DNA of 45,400 nt from Opitutia bacterium. Lineage in GTDB: Bacteria > Verrucomicrobiota > Verrucomicrobiia > Opitutales > Opitutaceae. This document shows, in pieces, positions 16,009-24,336 of this stretch. A program made the translations under genes and the position numbers. The notes beneath the pieces are model-generated. The model made no database searches and was not told where the DNA came from. It saw only the letters and a program-made list of their open reading frames with translations. The first letter of the stretch is position 1. Every line of letters starts with the position of its first letter. The stretch covers positions 1-45,400 of the forward strand of contig JANYBX010000151.1 in NCBI GenBank assembly GCA_025360615.1. The letters run 5' to 3'.

Positions 16009-16968
16009 ATGCTCACCGGCCCTGCCTGGACCCAGAAACTCCGCACCGAAATCGCCAAGGCCGTCATCGGCCAGGACGCCGTCGTCGAGCGCCTCCTCGT
16101 CGCGCTCCTCGCCAACGGCCATGTCCTTCTCGAAGGCATGCCCGGCCTCGCGAAAACCCTCCTCGTCAAGTCGCTCGGCACCGCCCTCGGCGTCCAGTTC
16201 GAACGCGTGCAATTCACGCCCGACCTGCTCCCGAGCGACGTCGTCGGCACGATGATTTTTCAACCGAAGACCGGCGAGTTTACCGCCCATCGTGGCCCCG
16301 TTTTCGCCAACCTCGTCCTCGCCGACGAAATCAACCGCGCACCCGCCAAGGTCCAGAGCGCCCTCCTCGAGGCCATGCAGGAACGCCAGGTCACCATCGG
16401 CGGCCAGACGCATCCTCTGCCCAAGCCTTTCTTCGTGATGGCCACTCAAAATCCCGTCGAGCAGGAAGGCACCTACCCGCTCCCCGAGGCGCAGACCGAC
16501 CGTTTTCTCTTTAAGCTCATCGTCGATTATCCCACCGCCGAGGAGGAATCCACGATGATGCTCCGCTGGGGTCAGGTCACGAAACAGCCCGCGCTCATTC
16601 CCGCCTCCAGCGGTGAGGAGCTCCTCGCCCTCCGCGCCGAGGTGGATCGCATCCACGTCGCCCCGGCCGTGCACAACTACATTCTCGCCCTCGTCCGCGC
16701 CACGCGCGCGCTAACCGAAGGCCCGGTCGCGAAACGCCACCTTACCTTCGGCGCTTCGCCCCGCGCCTCGCTCGCACTCTATCAATCCGGCCGCGCCCTC
16801 GCCTGGCTGCGCGGGCAGGATTACGTTTCCCCCGCGCTCATTCAGGAGCTCGCCCCCGATGTTCTCCGCCACCGCATCGGCCTCACCTACGAAGCCGAGG
16901 CTCAGGAAATCACCGCCGACATCCTCATCGCCAAAGTCATCAAGACGACCCCCGTCCCCTCCGTCTGA
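16009..16968 (+). CDS. moxR: MoxR-family AAA+ ATPase
   Basis: 319 residues. Walker A GMPGLAKT (43-50), Walker B NLVLADEINRAP (101-112, D106/E107), a QNP sensor 1 (MATQNPVEQEGTYPLPEAQ) and the DRF arginine region just after it. These match the MoxR family, AAA+ chaperones that act with von Willebrand factor A (vWA) proteins on envelope or metal-dependent targets. The ATG at 16009 is chosen because the alignment to the family starts there; the open frame further upstream is not coding-like. It is first in a five-gene unit (moxR, DUF58, batA, batB, batD), 16 bp before the next gene. Confidence 0.95.
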   Translation: MLTGPAWTQKLRTEIAKAVIGQDAVVERLLVALLANGHVLLEGMPGLAKTLLVKSLGTALGVQFERVQFTPDLLPSDVVGTMIFQPKTGEFTAHRGPVFANLVLADEINRAPAKVQSALLEAMQERQVTIGGQTHPLPKPFFVMATQNPVEQEGTYPLPEAQTDRFLFKLIVDYPTAEEESTMMLRWGQVTKQPALIPASSGEELLALRAEVDRIHVAPAVHNYILALVRATRALTEGPVAKRHLTFGASPRASLALYQSGRALAWLRGQDYVSPALIQELAPDVLRHRIGLTYEAEAQEITADILIAKVIKTTPVPSV

Positions 16969-16984
16969 TTTCGATTCGTCGCGC

Positions 16985-17896
16985 ATGATTCCCGCCGTGG
17001 AAAATCAGGAAGCCAAAATGGAAAACCCGCTCGCGCTCCTGCGCCAGCTGGAGTGGCGCGTGCGCCACGCCGTCGAAAACGTGCTCAGCGGCGAATATCG
17101 CTCCGCCTTTCGCGGCCGCGGCATGGAGTTCGACCAAGTCGTCAAATACACGTTCGGCGACGACGTCCGCGACATCGACTGGAACGTCACCGCGCGCCTC
17201 GGCGAACCCTACCGCAAAAAATTCGTCGAGGAACGCGAGGTCACGCTCCTCGTCGTTTTTGAAGACACGCCCAGCCTCCAGTTCGGCTCCGGCGCGCAGT
17301 CGAAACGTGAGGCTCTCCTCGAACTCGCCGGCCTCGTCATGCTCCTCGGCGCCGTCAACCGCGACCGCGTCGGCTTCGTCCACGTCGCGCCTGGCGGCCA
17401 TCTTTTCCGCGAACCTGTTCGCGGGCGCGGCGCGATTCTCCACGCCGCCGCCACGCTCCTCGCCCGCCCCGCGCCCGCCCCGGCCGACTCCGCTCCACTC
17501 GACATCCCGTGGCGCCTCCTCGCGCGCGCCGCGCCGAAACACAGCGTTCTCCTCTGGCTCGGCGATTTCGCCCCGCGCCCCGTGCCCGATGGCTGGAACG
17601 TCCTCGCGCGCCGCTATCAGGCGATGGGCTTCCGCGTCGACGATCCGTGGGAACGCGAACTCCCCGCGCGCGGCGCCTTTGCCGCCTACGATCCCGCCGC
17701 CGGCCGTCTCGTCACCCTCGAAAATTCCGCCGCCGAACGCGCCGCCCACGCCGCCTGGCGCACCGAGCGCGAGCAGGCGTGGACCGCGCTTTTCCCCAAT
17801 CTCCTGAGTCGCCTCGTCGTGGGCACCGAGGAAAACCGCCTCGACGCGCTCGTGCGTTTTTTCCAAGCCCGCATGAGAGCCGGCTCGATCCGCTGA
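16985..17896 (+). CDS. DUF58 domain protein
   Basis: 303 residues. It opens LLRQLEWRVRHAVENVLSGEYRSAFRGRGMEF and contains the DUF58 core VRDIDWNVTARLGEPYRKKFVEERE. The D-I-D-W-N-x-x-A/S-R motif and the following E-E-R are family hallmarks. A vWA-like remainder follows, with VVFEDTPSLQFGS in place of a canonical MIDAS (DxSxS), so metal binding there is doubtful. DUF58 proteins are standard companions of MoxR and the Bat vWA proteins and are thought to be part of the complex. No transmembrane segment is visible. The start at 16985 lies 16 bp after moxR; a second Met (17018) is possible. The 141-bp gap to batA holds a long inverted repeat. Confidence 0.9.
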   Translation: MIPAVENQEAKMENPLALLRQLEWRVRHAVENVLSGEYRSAFRGRGMEFDQVVKYTFGDDVRDIDWNVTARLGEPYRKKFVEEREVTLLVVFEDTPSLQFGSGAQSKREALLELAGLVMLLGAVNRDRVGFVHVAPGGHLFREPVRGRGAILHAAATLLARPAPAPADSAPLDIPWRLLARAAPKHSVLLWLGDFAPRPVPDGWNVLARRYQAMGFRVDDPWERELPARGAFAAYDPAAGRLVTLENSAAERAAHAAWRTEREQAWTALFPNLLSRLVVGTEENRLDALVRFFQARMRAGSIR

Positions 17897-17909
17897 GAAA
17901 TTCCAAACG

Positions 17910-18019
17910 CCAATGTTCAAAGGCCAAAGAAATCCCAAACCGCAAAATCCCGGACCCCAGCGTCCGGACTGCTTTGGATTTTCCCTGCCGTTGAAATTTC
18001 TTTGGCCTTTGAACATTGG
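17910..18019. repeat. Large imperfect cruciform element inside the moxR-bat operon
   Basis: The 24-bp arms 17910-17933 (opening CCAATGTTCAAAGGCC) and 17996-18019 are exact inverted copies. Nested inside are further complementary blocks, AAAATCC against GGATTTT and CGGAC against GTCCG. Almost the entire 141-bp gap between the DUF58 and batA genes is this structure. It could fold in the mRNA as a long hairpin and partially separate expression of moxR/DUF58 from the bat genes, or it may be a mobile palindromic repeat. Confidence 0.85.
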
Positions 18020-18037
18020 CCTTTGTGATTTTCCCCG

Positions 18038-19078
18038 ATGAAGGCGTTCGTCCTCCACGATCCGCTCTGGTTTCTTGCGCTCGCCGTGCTGCCGTTGCTC
18101 GTCTGGCTGCGCACCCGCCGCCGTGTCTCCGTGTTGGTCGTCCCGTTCGCCGCCGCGTGGCACCGCCCTTCGCTCGCATCCGCCTCGCGCTGGCCCGTCG
18201 GTCTCGCGCTCACCGGCCTCGTTCTGCTCATCGGCGCGCTCGCCCGCCCGCAGCGCGTCGAGGACAAGCGCGAGGTGCGTTCGCAAGGCTACGACATCAT
18301 GCTCGCGATCGATCTTTCTTCCTCGATGTATGCCGAGGATTACGAAAAAGGCGGCGAGCGCATCAACCGCCTCCAAGCCATCAAGCCCATCATTCAGGCG
18401 TTCATTGAGCAGCGTCCCTCCGACCGCATCGGTATCGTGCTTTTCTCCGGCCGCGCCTACACGATGGCTCCGCTCACCACCGATCACGACTGGCTCGCCG
18501 CGCAACTTGAGCGCGTGAAAATCGGCCTCATCGAGGACGGCACCGCCATCGGCGACGGTCTCGGCGTGGCCCTCACCCGCCTCGAGCAAGCCAAGCGCGA
18601 ATCCGGCGGCAAACGCCAGGGCGCCTTCGTCGTCCTCCTCACCGATGGCGCCAACAACCGCGGCGCACTCTCCCCCGCGCAAGCCGCCGATATCGCCAAG
18701 GCTCGCGGGATTCCCATCTATACCATCGGCGCCGGCCGCGATGGACGCGTGCCGTTTCCCGTTGTCGACGAACAGGGCCGCCGGGTCGGCACCCGCCTCG
18801 TCAACTCCGACCTCGACGAAGGCGCTCTCCGGGAACTCGCCGAGTCCACCCACGGAAAATTCTTCCGCGCCTTCGACGTCGGCACGGCCGAAGCCGCCTT
18901 CAAGGCCATCGACCGCGCGCAAAAAATCGAGTTTCAGTCCAAGAGTTACCTGATCACCACCGAGCTCTTCGTCTGGCTCGCCGCCCCCGCCGCCACGCTC
19001 CTCCTCGCCGCCGCGCTCCTCAGCCGAGCCCCCGGGAGCACGGGCGCCCCCGCCCGCTCCCGCCTCGCCACCGCATGA
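18038..19078 (+). CDS. batA: vWA membrane protein BatA
   Basis: 346 residues. An N-terminal membrane segment (about 9-24), a second (about 53-69), a von Willebrand A domain with intact MIDAS (DLSSS at 92-96, a Thr in DGTAIGDG, and LLTDGANN), and a C-terminal membrane segment near 310-330 give the classical BatA topology: vWA domain facing the periplasm between anchors. VFAR-like ALARPQ just before the vWA domain is also typical. Bat proteins work with MoxR and are linked to aerotolerance and envelope stress. Its stop overlaps the batB start (ATGA, 4 bp), indicating coupling. Confidence 0.93.
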   Translation: MKAFVLHDPLWFLALAVLPLLVWLRTRRRVSVLVVPFAAAWHRPSLASASRWPVGLALTGLVLLIGALARPQRVEDKREVRSQGYDIMLAIDLSSSMYAEDYEKGGERINRLQAIKPIIQAFIEQRPSDRIGIVLFSGRAYTMAPLTTDHDWLAAQLERVKIGLIEDGTAIGDGLGVALTRLEQAKRESGGKRQGAFVVLLTDGANNRGALSPAQAADIAKARGIPIYTIGAGRDGRVPFPVVDEQGRRVGTRLVNSDLDEGALRELAESTHGKFFRAFDVGTAEAAFKAIDRAQKIEFQSKSYLITTELFVWLAAPAATLLLAAALLSRAPGSTGAPARSRLATA

Positions 19079-20946
19079 GCTTCGCCCTCCCTCCCCTCCT
19101 CTGGCTCCTCCTCGTGCCGCTCGCACTGCTGCTCTGGGAACTTACCCGTGCCCGCCGCGCCGCCGATCTTTCGCAGCCGAAAATCCTCCGCGCCGAAGCC
19201 GATGCCCACTCCCTCACGCTCTCGCCTCTTGCCCCTCAACTCTCCACTCCGAGCCCCACGCGTGCTCGCGCGTGCCTCTGCCTTGGTCTCGCTCTCACCG
19301 TCGTCGCCCTCGCGCGCCCGCAATGGGGCCGCATCGACGAGCCCGTCTTCGATCAGTCGCGCGAGATCATCCTCGCCGTCGATCTCTCCCGCTCGATGCT
19401 CACGCCCGATGTGAAGCCCTCGCGTCTCGAGCGCGCCAAGCTCCTCATCCAGTCGCTCCTCGAGCGCCTCGCCGGTGAACGCCTCGGCCTCGTCGTGTTC
19501 TCCGGCACCGCCTTTCTCCAGTCGCCCCTCAGCGCCGACTACGAAATCCTCCGCGAGTTTCTCCCCGCCCTCGGGCCCGACTATCTCCCCGAAGGCGGCA
19601 CCAACTACACCGCCCTCATCCAGACCGCCGTCGCCGCCTTCAACCACGGCTCCGCCGCCGATCGCTTTCTCATCATCCTCAGTGACGGCGAGGCCACCGA
19701 CGACACGTGGAAATCCGCCGCCGAGGAATTGAAAAAGAAAAACATCCGCGTCCTCGCCCTCGGCATCGGCACCGCCGCCGGCGCGATGATTCCCGATGGC
19801 GCCGGCGCTTTCGTGAAAGACGACCGCGGCGCCGTCGTCCTCTCCAAACTGGAACCCGGCACCCTCCGCCAGCTCGCCGACCTCACCGGTGGCACCTACC
19901 GCGATGCCAGCGCATGGGTCGATCTCGCCGCCCTCGTGCAATCCACCGTCGAGGCCGGCCGGAAGGGTAGCTTCGTGGAAAAAAAATCCGTCCGTCTCGT
20001 CGAGCGCTACCAATGGCCGCTCGCCGCCGCGCTCGGATTTTTCCTCCTCAGCTTCTGGCGCGAATTTCCCGTCCGCGCCAAACCCCGCGCCCTCGTCCTC
20101 GGCGGAGCCCGCCCTCCGGTCGCACCGCCCGCGCCCGTTACAGCCACCATCGCCGCTGCCCTCCTCCTCCTGCTCACCGGCCACGCGTCCCTTGCCCCTT
20201 CCGCTCGCGCCGCGGCCACGCTCACTCCGCCCACCGCCACTCCTCCTCCTCCCGCGCCCGGTGCCGCCCTCTCAAAAATCGTCACCCGCCTCGCCGCGCA
20301 GCCCGACTGCTCCGCCCGCGACTGGGCCGAACTCACCCTCGACACCATCACGTGGGGCGAGCACCTGAAATCCGGGCAGCAACCCGTGCCTCCTGGTCCC
20401 GTCGAAGACGCCCTCGCCGCCGTTGCCCTCGGTTCCGCCCACGATCCGAAAACCGCCGACTGGCCGAAACTCCGCCAGCAACTCGAAGACCTCCTGAAAA
20501 AACCCGACGAGCCGCCAAAACCGGATCAGAAAAAATCGCAGCCCGACCAAAAGGATCAGCCTCAGGAAAAAAAGGATCAGGACCAGAAGCAGGATCAATC
20601 CCAGCAAAACCAGCCCCCGGACAAATCGCCTCAAGACGGCCAGCCCAAGGATTCGCCCCAGAACCAAGACGACAAAAAATCCACCGACGGAAAACCCAGC
20701 GAAAGCGCCTTCGGCGACATGAAACAAAAATCACCCCCGCCCCCACCGCAGCCTCCCACGGGAGACACGCAAAAAGTCGGCGGCACCCCCGAGAAAAAAC
20801 CCGACGACGCCACTGCTGACCCCTCGCTCGCGATGCCGCTCCAGAAACTCGATCAGCTTCGCAACCAGGATTCCCCCGCGCAACTTTTCAAACTCATGCA
20901 GGGCGACCCCAAGCCCGCTCCCGCCCAAAAAGGCAAAAACTGGTGA
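19075..20946 (+). CDS. batB: BatB-BatC fusion vWA protein
   Basis: 623 residues. The first part matches BatB: two N-terminal membrane helices (about 5-22 and 66-82), a vWA domain with MIDAS DLSRS (103-107), ILSDGEATDD, and a membrane helix at about 313-328. A further hydrophobic stretch (about 355-375, ending SARAAA) looks like the signal peptide of a second protein now fused in frame. After it comes a BatC-like part: a helical region (about 395-475), then a very hydrophilic Q/K/D/P-rich stretch (about 480-570) and a short tail LQKLDQLRNQDSPAQLFKLM, as in the terminal helix of BatC proteins. BatC normally is a separate tetratricopeptide protein. Coupled to batA by a 4-bp overlap. Confidence 0.85.
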   Translation: MSFALPPLLWLLLVPLALLLWELTRARRAADLSQPKILRAEADAHSLTLSPLAPQLSTPSPTRARACLCLGLALTVVALARPQWGRIDEPVFDQSREIILAVDLSRSMLTPDVKPSRLERAKLLIQSLLERLAGERLGLVVFSGTAFLQSPLSADYEILREFLPALGPDYLPEGGTNYTALIQTAVAAFNHGSAADRFLIILSDGEATDDTWKSAAEELKKKNIRVLALGIGTAAGAMIPDGAGAFVKDDRGAVVLSKLEPGTLRQLADLTGGTYRDASAWVDLAALVQSTVEAGRKGSFVEKKSVRLVERYQWPLAAALGFFLLSFWREFPVRAKPRALVLGGARPPVAPPAPVTATIAAALLLLLTGHASLAPSARAAATLTPPTATPPPPAPGAALSKIVTRLAAQPDCSARDWAELTLDTITWGEHLKSGQQPVPPGPVEDALAAVALGSAHDPKTADWPKLRQQLEDLLKKPDEPPKPDQKKSQPDQKDQPQEKKDQDQKQDQSQQNQPPDKSPQDGQPKDSPQNQDDKKSTDGKPSESAFGDMKQKSPPPPPQPPTGDTQKVGGTPEKKPDDATADPSLAMPLQKLDQLRNQDSPAQLFKLMQGDPKPAPAQKGKNW

Positions 20947-20954
20947 CCACCCGC

Positions 20955-23489
20955 ATGTCCCGCCGCCTCGCTCAATTTCTCGCCCACGGCCTGCTCGGCC
21001 TCTTCGCCGCTGTCGCTCTCCACGCGCAAAGCATCCGCTGGAATCCCGCCAGCGGCGCGCTCGCCGTCGGCCAGACCACCGAACTCCAGCTCGTCTTCGA
21101 GGACTGCGCGCCGGATCAAGCCATCCCGGTCCCCAAGATCGACGGCCTCGCCCTGCAAGAGGTCGGTCGCGCGTCCAACACCTCGATCATCAATTTCACG
21201 CGCACCGACAGCGTGATCGTTAACTTCGTCGTCAATCTCACCAAAAAACAGCGGGTCACGATTCCTCCCTTCGCCGTTAACACCAACAAGGGTCGCCTGA
21301 CCACGCCCGTCGCCACCTTCGAAGCCGATGCTGCCACCGTCGGTAACACCGGCGTCGCCCTCGAAACCGCCGCCGGCTCCCGCCTCCTCGCCACGCCCGC
21401 CACCGTTTGGGCCGGCGAAGTTTTCACGCTCAACTACACCGTCGACGCCGCGCACGGCTACTCCCCCGATTTCGGCCGCGGCCAGTTCGATTGGAATCCC
21501 GAGCCGCTCCTTGCCGAGGACTGGTCGCGCCCCGAACCCCTCAACTTCCGCACCGGCACCGAGGCGCGCGACGGCCTCGCCTACCACACCCGTGCCATCG
21601 CCCGCACCCCCGGCGCCACCCGCCTCAACGCCGTCCACCAGCTCCTCAACCTCGGCGTCGGCGTCGTCGGCTTCGGGTTTTTCCAGCAGCGCCAGTATCA
21701 GCAATTCTCGCTCACCAGCGCCGCTCCGCTCCTCGAGGTGAAACCACTCCCTCCGGCCCCCGCCGGCTTCACCGGCGCCGTCGGCTCGCTCAAGCTAAAC
21801 TCCAAGGTTATCCCCGCCACCGCCTCCGTCGGCGAACCCATCACGTGGACGCTCGAGCTTACTGGCACCGCCAACTGGCCCGACCTCGCCGGCCTCCCCG
21901 CCCGCGACGTTTCAAAAAATTTCCAAGTCATCACCCCCCAGCCCAAACGCACGCTCGCCGAGGGCAAACTCTTCGAAGCCACGCTCACCGAAGACGTCGT
22001 CCTCGTCCCCACCAAACCCGGCGCCTACACCCTCGGCCCGCTGACGTTCGCCTACTTCGATCCCAAGCTCGGCCGCTACCAGACGATCACCACCCCCGCC
22101 ACCACCGTCACCGTTACCCCCGCCGTCGCGCCCGTTATCCCTAACGCGCCGTCTTCGACTCAGTCCGCCGCCGACGAATCGAAAATCCAAAATCCAAAAT
22201 CCAAAATTCTCCCCCCGCCGCCCCCCGCGGCGCTCCCCCGCGACCCGCTCCCCCGTGGTGAACTCGCCCATCACCCCCTCGCCCCGCGCAAGATTTTTCT
22301 TCTCCTCGCCGCTCCGCTAATCCTGCCGCTGCTTCTCTGGCTCTGGCTCGCGCTCCGCCGCGCCCGCGCCACCGATCCCCTCCGCCCCCGCCGCGAAGCC
22401 CACGCGCGATTGGAAAAATTGCTCGCGGACCTCCGCGCCGGCAGCCCCGCGAGCCCCCAGCGCCTCCTCCACTGGCAGCACGACACCGCCCTTCTGCTTC
22501 AAATCGCCGCCGCCGCCCCCACCCCCACTTCTCCGGAAATCGAAAATCCAAAATCGAAAATCCAAAATCTCCCCAAACTCTGGTCCGAATCCGACCGCGC
22601 CCTCTACGGTGAAAACTCCCCGCTCCCCGCCGACTGGCCCACGCGCGCGCAAGCCGCCCTCGCCGCCGCCGCCGTTCCGAAGTTTTCCCCGCTTCGCCTC
22701 TTTCTCGCGCGCAATCTCTTCCCCTTCCTCACCCTCGCGCTCCTCTTCACCGCCTCCGCTCCCCTCGCCTCCGCCGAATCCGAAATCCAAAACCCCACCA
22801 GCACCGACGGCGCCCCCGCCTACCGTCGCGGCGATTTCCCCGCTGCCGAAAAATCCTGGCGCGCCGCCCTCGCCGCCGCGCCCACCGATCCCATCGCGCA
22901 CCACAACCTTTCCCTGTCTCTCGCCCAGCAAGACCGCTGGGATGAAGCCGCCGCGCACGCCGCCGTCGCGCTCGTGCAGTTTCCCTCCAGCGAACCCATC
23001 CGCGCGCAGTTCGCCCTTGCCGCCGAAAAATCCGGCCACGTCCCCCCGACGCTTGCCGCGTTCCTCACTCCCGGCCCGCTCGAATCTCTCGCTCGCCTCG
23101 CCTCGCCCGCCTGCTGGCAACTCATCCTCTGCGCCACCGCCACCGTCCTCGCCCTCGCGCTCGCGCTGCTGCTCCACTGCGCCTACGCGCACAAGCTCCT
23201 TTGGCCCGCCGTCGTTCTCCTCGTGCTGAGTCTCGGAGTCGCGCTCGCCGCCCTGCTCGGCTGGCACCTCTACGGCGACGCCGCCGACGCCCGCGCCGTC
23301 ATCGTCTGGCGCGCCGGCACGCTCCGCTCGATTCCCACTGAAGCCGACACCGCGCAAAAAACGACGCCCCTCGCCGCCGGCTCCCTCGCCCTCGCCGACC
23401 AATCGTTTCTCGGCTGGCAACACCTCGCCTTCGAAGCCGGCCAAGCCGGCTGGGTCCGCCAGGAAGAACTCGTCCCCCTCTGGAAATAA
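20955..23489 (+). CDS. batD: BatD/BatE-like fusion (oxygen tolerance, TPR and SH3 parts)
   Basis: 844 residues from the ATG at 20955; a GTG at 20943 overlapping the batB stop (GTGA) would add four. The signal peptide ends near LHAQS. Then comes a BatD region of tandem beta-sandwiches (AVGQTTELQLVFE, then TVWAGEVFTLNYTV, then ASVGEPITWTLELTG), a linker containing repeat-derived peptides, a membrane helix (about 442-458), a second helix around 590-610, a TPR pair (RRGDFPAAEKSWRAAL, DPIAHHNLSLSL), two more membrane segments (about 715-775) and an SH3-like end (WVRQEELVPLWK). The TPR/SH3 end corresponds to BatE-type proteins. It therefore seems to merge BatD and BatE. Heptamer and palindromic repeats are inserted in frame. 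Confidence 0.85.
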   Translation: MSRRLAQFLAHGLLGLFAAVALHAQSIRWNPASGALAVGQTTELQLVFEDCAPDQAIPVPKIDGLALQEVGRASNTSIINFTRTDSVIVNFVVNLTKKQRVTIPPFAVNTNKGRLTTPVATFEADAATVGNTGVALETAAGSRLLATPATVWAGEVFTLNYTVDAAHGYSPDFGRGQFDWNPEPLLAEDWSRPEPLNFRTGTEARDGLAYHTRAIARTPGATRLNAVHQLLNLGVGVVGFGFFQQRQYQQFSLTSAAPLLEVKPLPPAPAGFTGAVGSLKLNSKVIPATASVGEPITWTLELTGTANWPDLAGLPARDVSKNFQVITPQPKRTLAEGKLFEATLTEDVVLVPTKPGAYTLGPLTFAYFDPKLGRYQTITTPATTVTVTPAVAPVIPNAPSSTQSAADESKIQNPKSKILPPPPPAALPRDPLPRGELAHHPLAPRKIFLLLAAPLILPLLLWLWLALRRARATDPLRPRREAHARLEKLLADLRAGSPASPQRLLHWQHDTALLLQIAAAAPTPTSPEIENPKSKIQNLPKLWSESDRALYGENSPLPADWPTRAQAALAAAAVPKFSPLRLFLARNLFPFLTLALLFTASAPLASAESEIQNPTSTDGAPAYRRGDFPAAEKSWRAALAAAPTDPIAHHNLSLSLAQQDRWDEAAAHAAVALVQFPSSEPIRAQFALAAEKSGHVPPTLAAFLTPGPLESLARLASPACWQLILCATATVLALALALLLHCAYAHKLLWPAVVLLVLSLGVALAALLGWHLYGDAADARAVIVWRAGTLRSIPTEADTAQKTTPLAAGSLALADQSFLGWQHLAFEAGQAGWVRQEELVPLWK
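22128..22150. repeat. Palindromic repeat inside batD
   Basis: GCGCCCGTTATCCCTAACGC and the following GCC form the same palindrome family as at 15375 and 45295 (core TTATCCCTAAC). Here it is translated within batD as part of APVIPNAP, in a linker ahead of the membrane helix. Confidence 0.65.
22182..22209. repeat. Heptamer tandem repeat AAAATCC x4 in batD
   Basis: Three exact copies of AAAATCC followed by AAAATTC, in frame in batD and read as SKIQNPKSKIL. It is AT-rich in a strongly GC-rich gene and lies 32 bp after the palindromic repeat. Confidence 0.8.
22543..22570. repeat. Second heptamer tandem repeat in batD
   Basis: AAAATCC, AAAATCG, AAAATCC, AAAATCT in tandem, read in frame as part of EIENPKSKIQN. 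A shorter remnant (GAAATCCAAAA) appears near 22781-22791. The repeated unit matches the one at 22182. Confidence 0.8.
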
Positions 23490-23505
23490 TCCCGCTCAAC
23501 TGGAG

Positions 23506-23525
23506 GCGGGGTGCCCCCACCCCGC
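23506..23525. terminator. GC hairpin after batD
   Basis: GCGGGGTG-CCCC-CACCCCGC, a perfect 8-bp stem 16 bp after the batD stop. It lacks a T run, so it may be a repeat or a weak terminator. The rest of the 300-bp gap to the VOC gene (23490-23789) holds only the 9-bp repeat described separately. Confidence 0.45.
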
Positions 23526-23672
23526 AATCCCGTGACGTCACTCGACGCACCCGCTCCACCGTCTCGAAAAGAAATTCCCCGCGCGCCTATCGGCGCAACG
23601 AAGCCATCGCCGGTGGCTCTCGAAAATCTTGCGCCCCTTTGCGGCCAAAATTCCGAATCATTCCCTTCCCTC

Positions 23673-23699
23673 CTCCGCGCTCTCCGCGTCCTCCGCGTT
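23673..23699. repeat. 9-bp tandem repeat CTCCGCGNN x3
   Basis: CTCCGCGCT, CTCCGCGTC and CTCCGCGTT in direct succession in the gap between batD and the VOC gene. No gene covers it. Confidence 0.75.
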
Positions 23700-23789
23700 T
23701 CAATTCCGGATTTCATTTATCCGCTCCCATCCCCGCGATCTGCGGATAAAAAAACCCGACCCGTTCTCGATTCCTCCCCCCACCCCGTC

Positions 23790-24245
23790 ATGCCGATCCA
23801 AGCCAAATACGTTCACACGAATCTCACCGGCCGCGACTGGCGCGGGCTCGTGCGCTTTTACTGCGATGTGTTTGGCTGCGTCCCCAAGCCCCCCGAGCGC
23901 GACCTGCGCGGCGACTGGCTCGACCGCCTCACCGCTCTCCCCCACGCGCATCTGACCGGCCTTCACCTCCGCCTCCCCGGCTACGACGCCGACGGACCCA
24001 CGCTCGAAATTTTCCGCTACGATCAAATGACCAGCGGCTCACCCCCCGTGGTGAACGAGCCCGGCTTCGGCCACCTCGCCTTCCTTGTGGACGATGTGCC
24101 CGCCGCCCTCGCCGCCGTGTTGACTGGAGGGGGCAGTGCCGTCGGCGAAGTTGTCACGACTCCCGTCACCGGTGTCGGCACCCTGCGCGTCGCCTACGCC
24201 CGCGACCCCGAAGGCAACATCCTCGAACTCCAGCACTGGAGTTAA
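23790..24245 (+). CDS. VOC/glyoxalase family protein
   Basis: 151 residues, with the two-module layout of the vicinal oxygen chelate superfamily. Module 1 opens AKYVHTNLTGRDWRGLVRFYCDVFGC with H9 as a candidate metal ligand. Module 2 has GFGHLAFLVDDV and ends DPEGNILELQ, carrying the expected His and Glu ligands. The best guess is a single-subunit glyoxalase or dioxygenase-like enzyme with an unknown small substrate. The ATG at 23790 is chosen because family similarity starts there; the frame is open further upstream without coding character. It lies between the bat operon and the alpha-2-macroglobulin gene, but repeats on both sides suggest separate transcription. Confidence 0.85.
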   Translation: MPIQAKYVHTNLTGRDWRGLVRFYCDVFGCVPKPPERDLRGDWLDRLTALPHAHLTGLHLRLPGYDADGPTLEIFRYDQMTSGSPPVVNEPGFGHLAFLVDDVPAALAAVLTGGGSAVGEVVTTPVTGVGTLRVAYARDPEGNILELQHWS

Positions 24246-24280
24246 AATCATCACCCCCACGCCCCTCCTCCGCCCGTTAG

Positions 24281-24322
24281 GCGTTGAGCGTTAAAAGTTC
24301 AGCGTTAAACGTTCAGCGTTCC
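24281..24322. repeat. Heptamer tandem repeat GCGTTNA x6
   Basis: Six consecutive 7-mers: GCGTTGA, GCGTTAA, AAGTTCA, GCGTTAA, ACGTTCA, GCGTTCC. The block ends 14 bp before the alpha-2-macroglobulin start codon, so it occupies the expected promoter/leader region. Confidence 0.8.
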
Positions 24323-24336
24323 GCCTTCTTTTCCCC

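Noticed and set aside
16940-19126. 728-codon minus-strand open frame opposite DUF58 and batA
   Set aside because: Runs across two well-supported genes and an intergenic inverted repeat; low-complexity composition without domains.
22182-22570. CRISPR-like array from the AAAATCC repeats
   Set aside because: Units are 7 bp without spacers and are in frame in batD; no cas genes.
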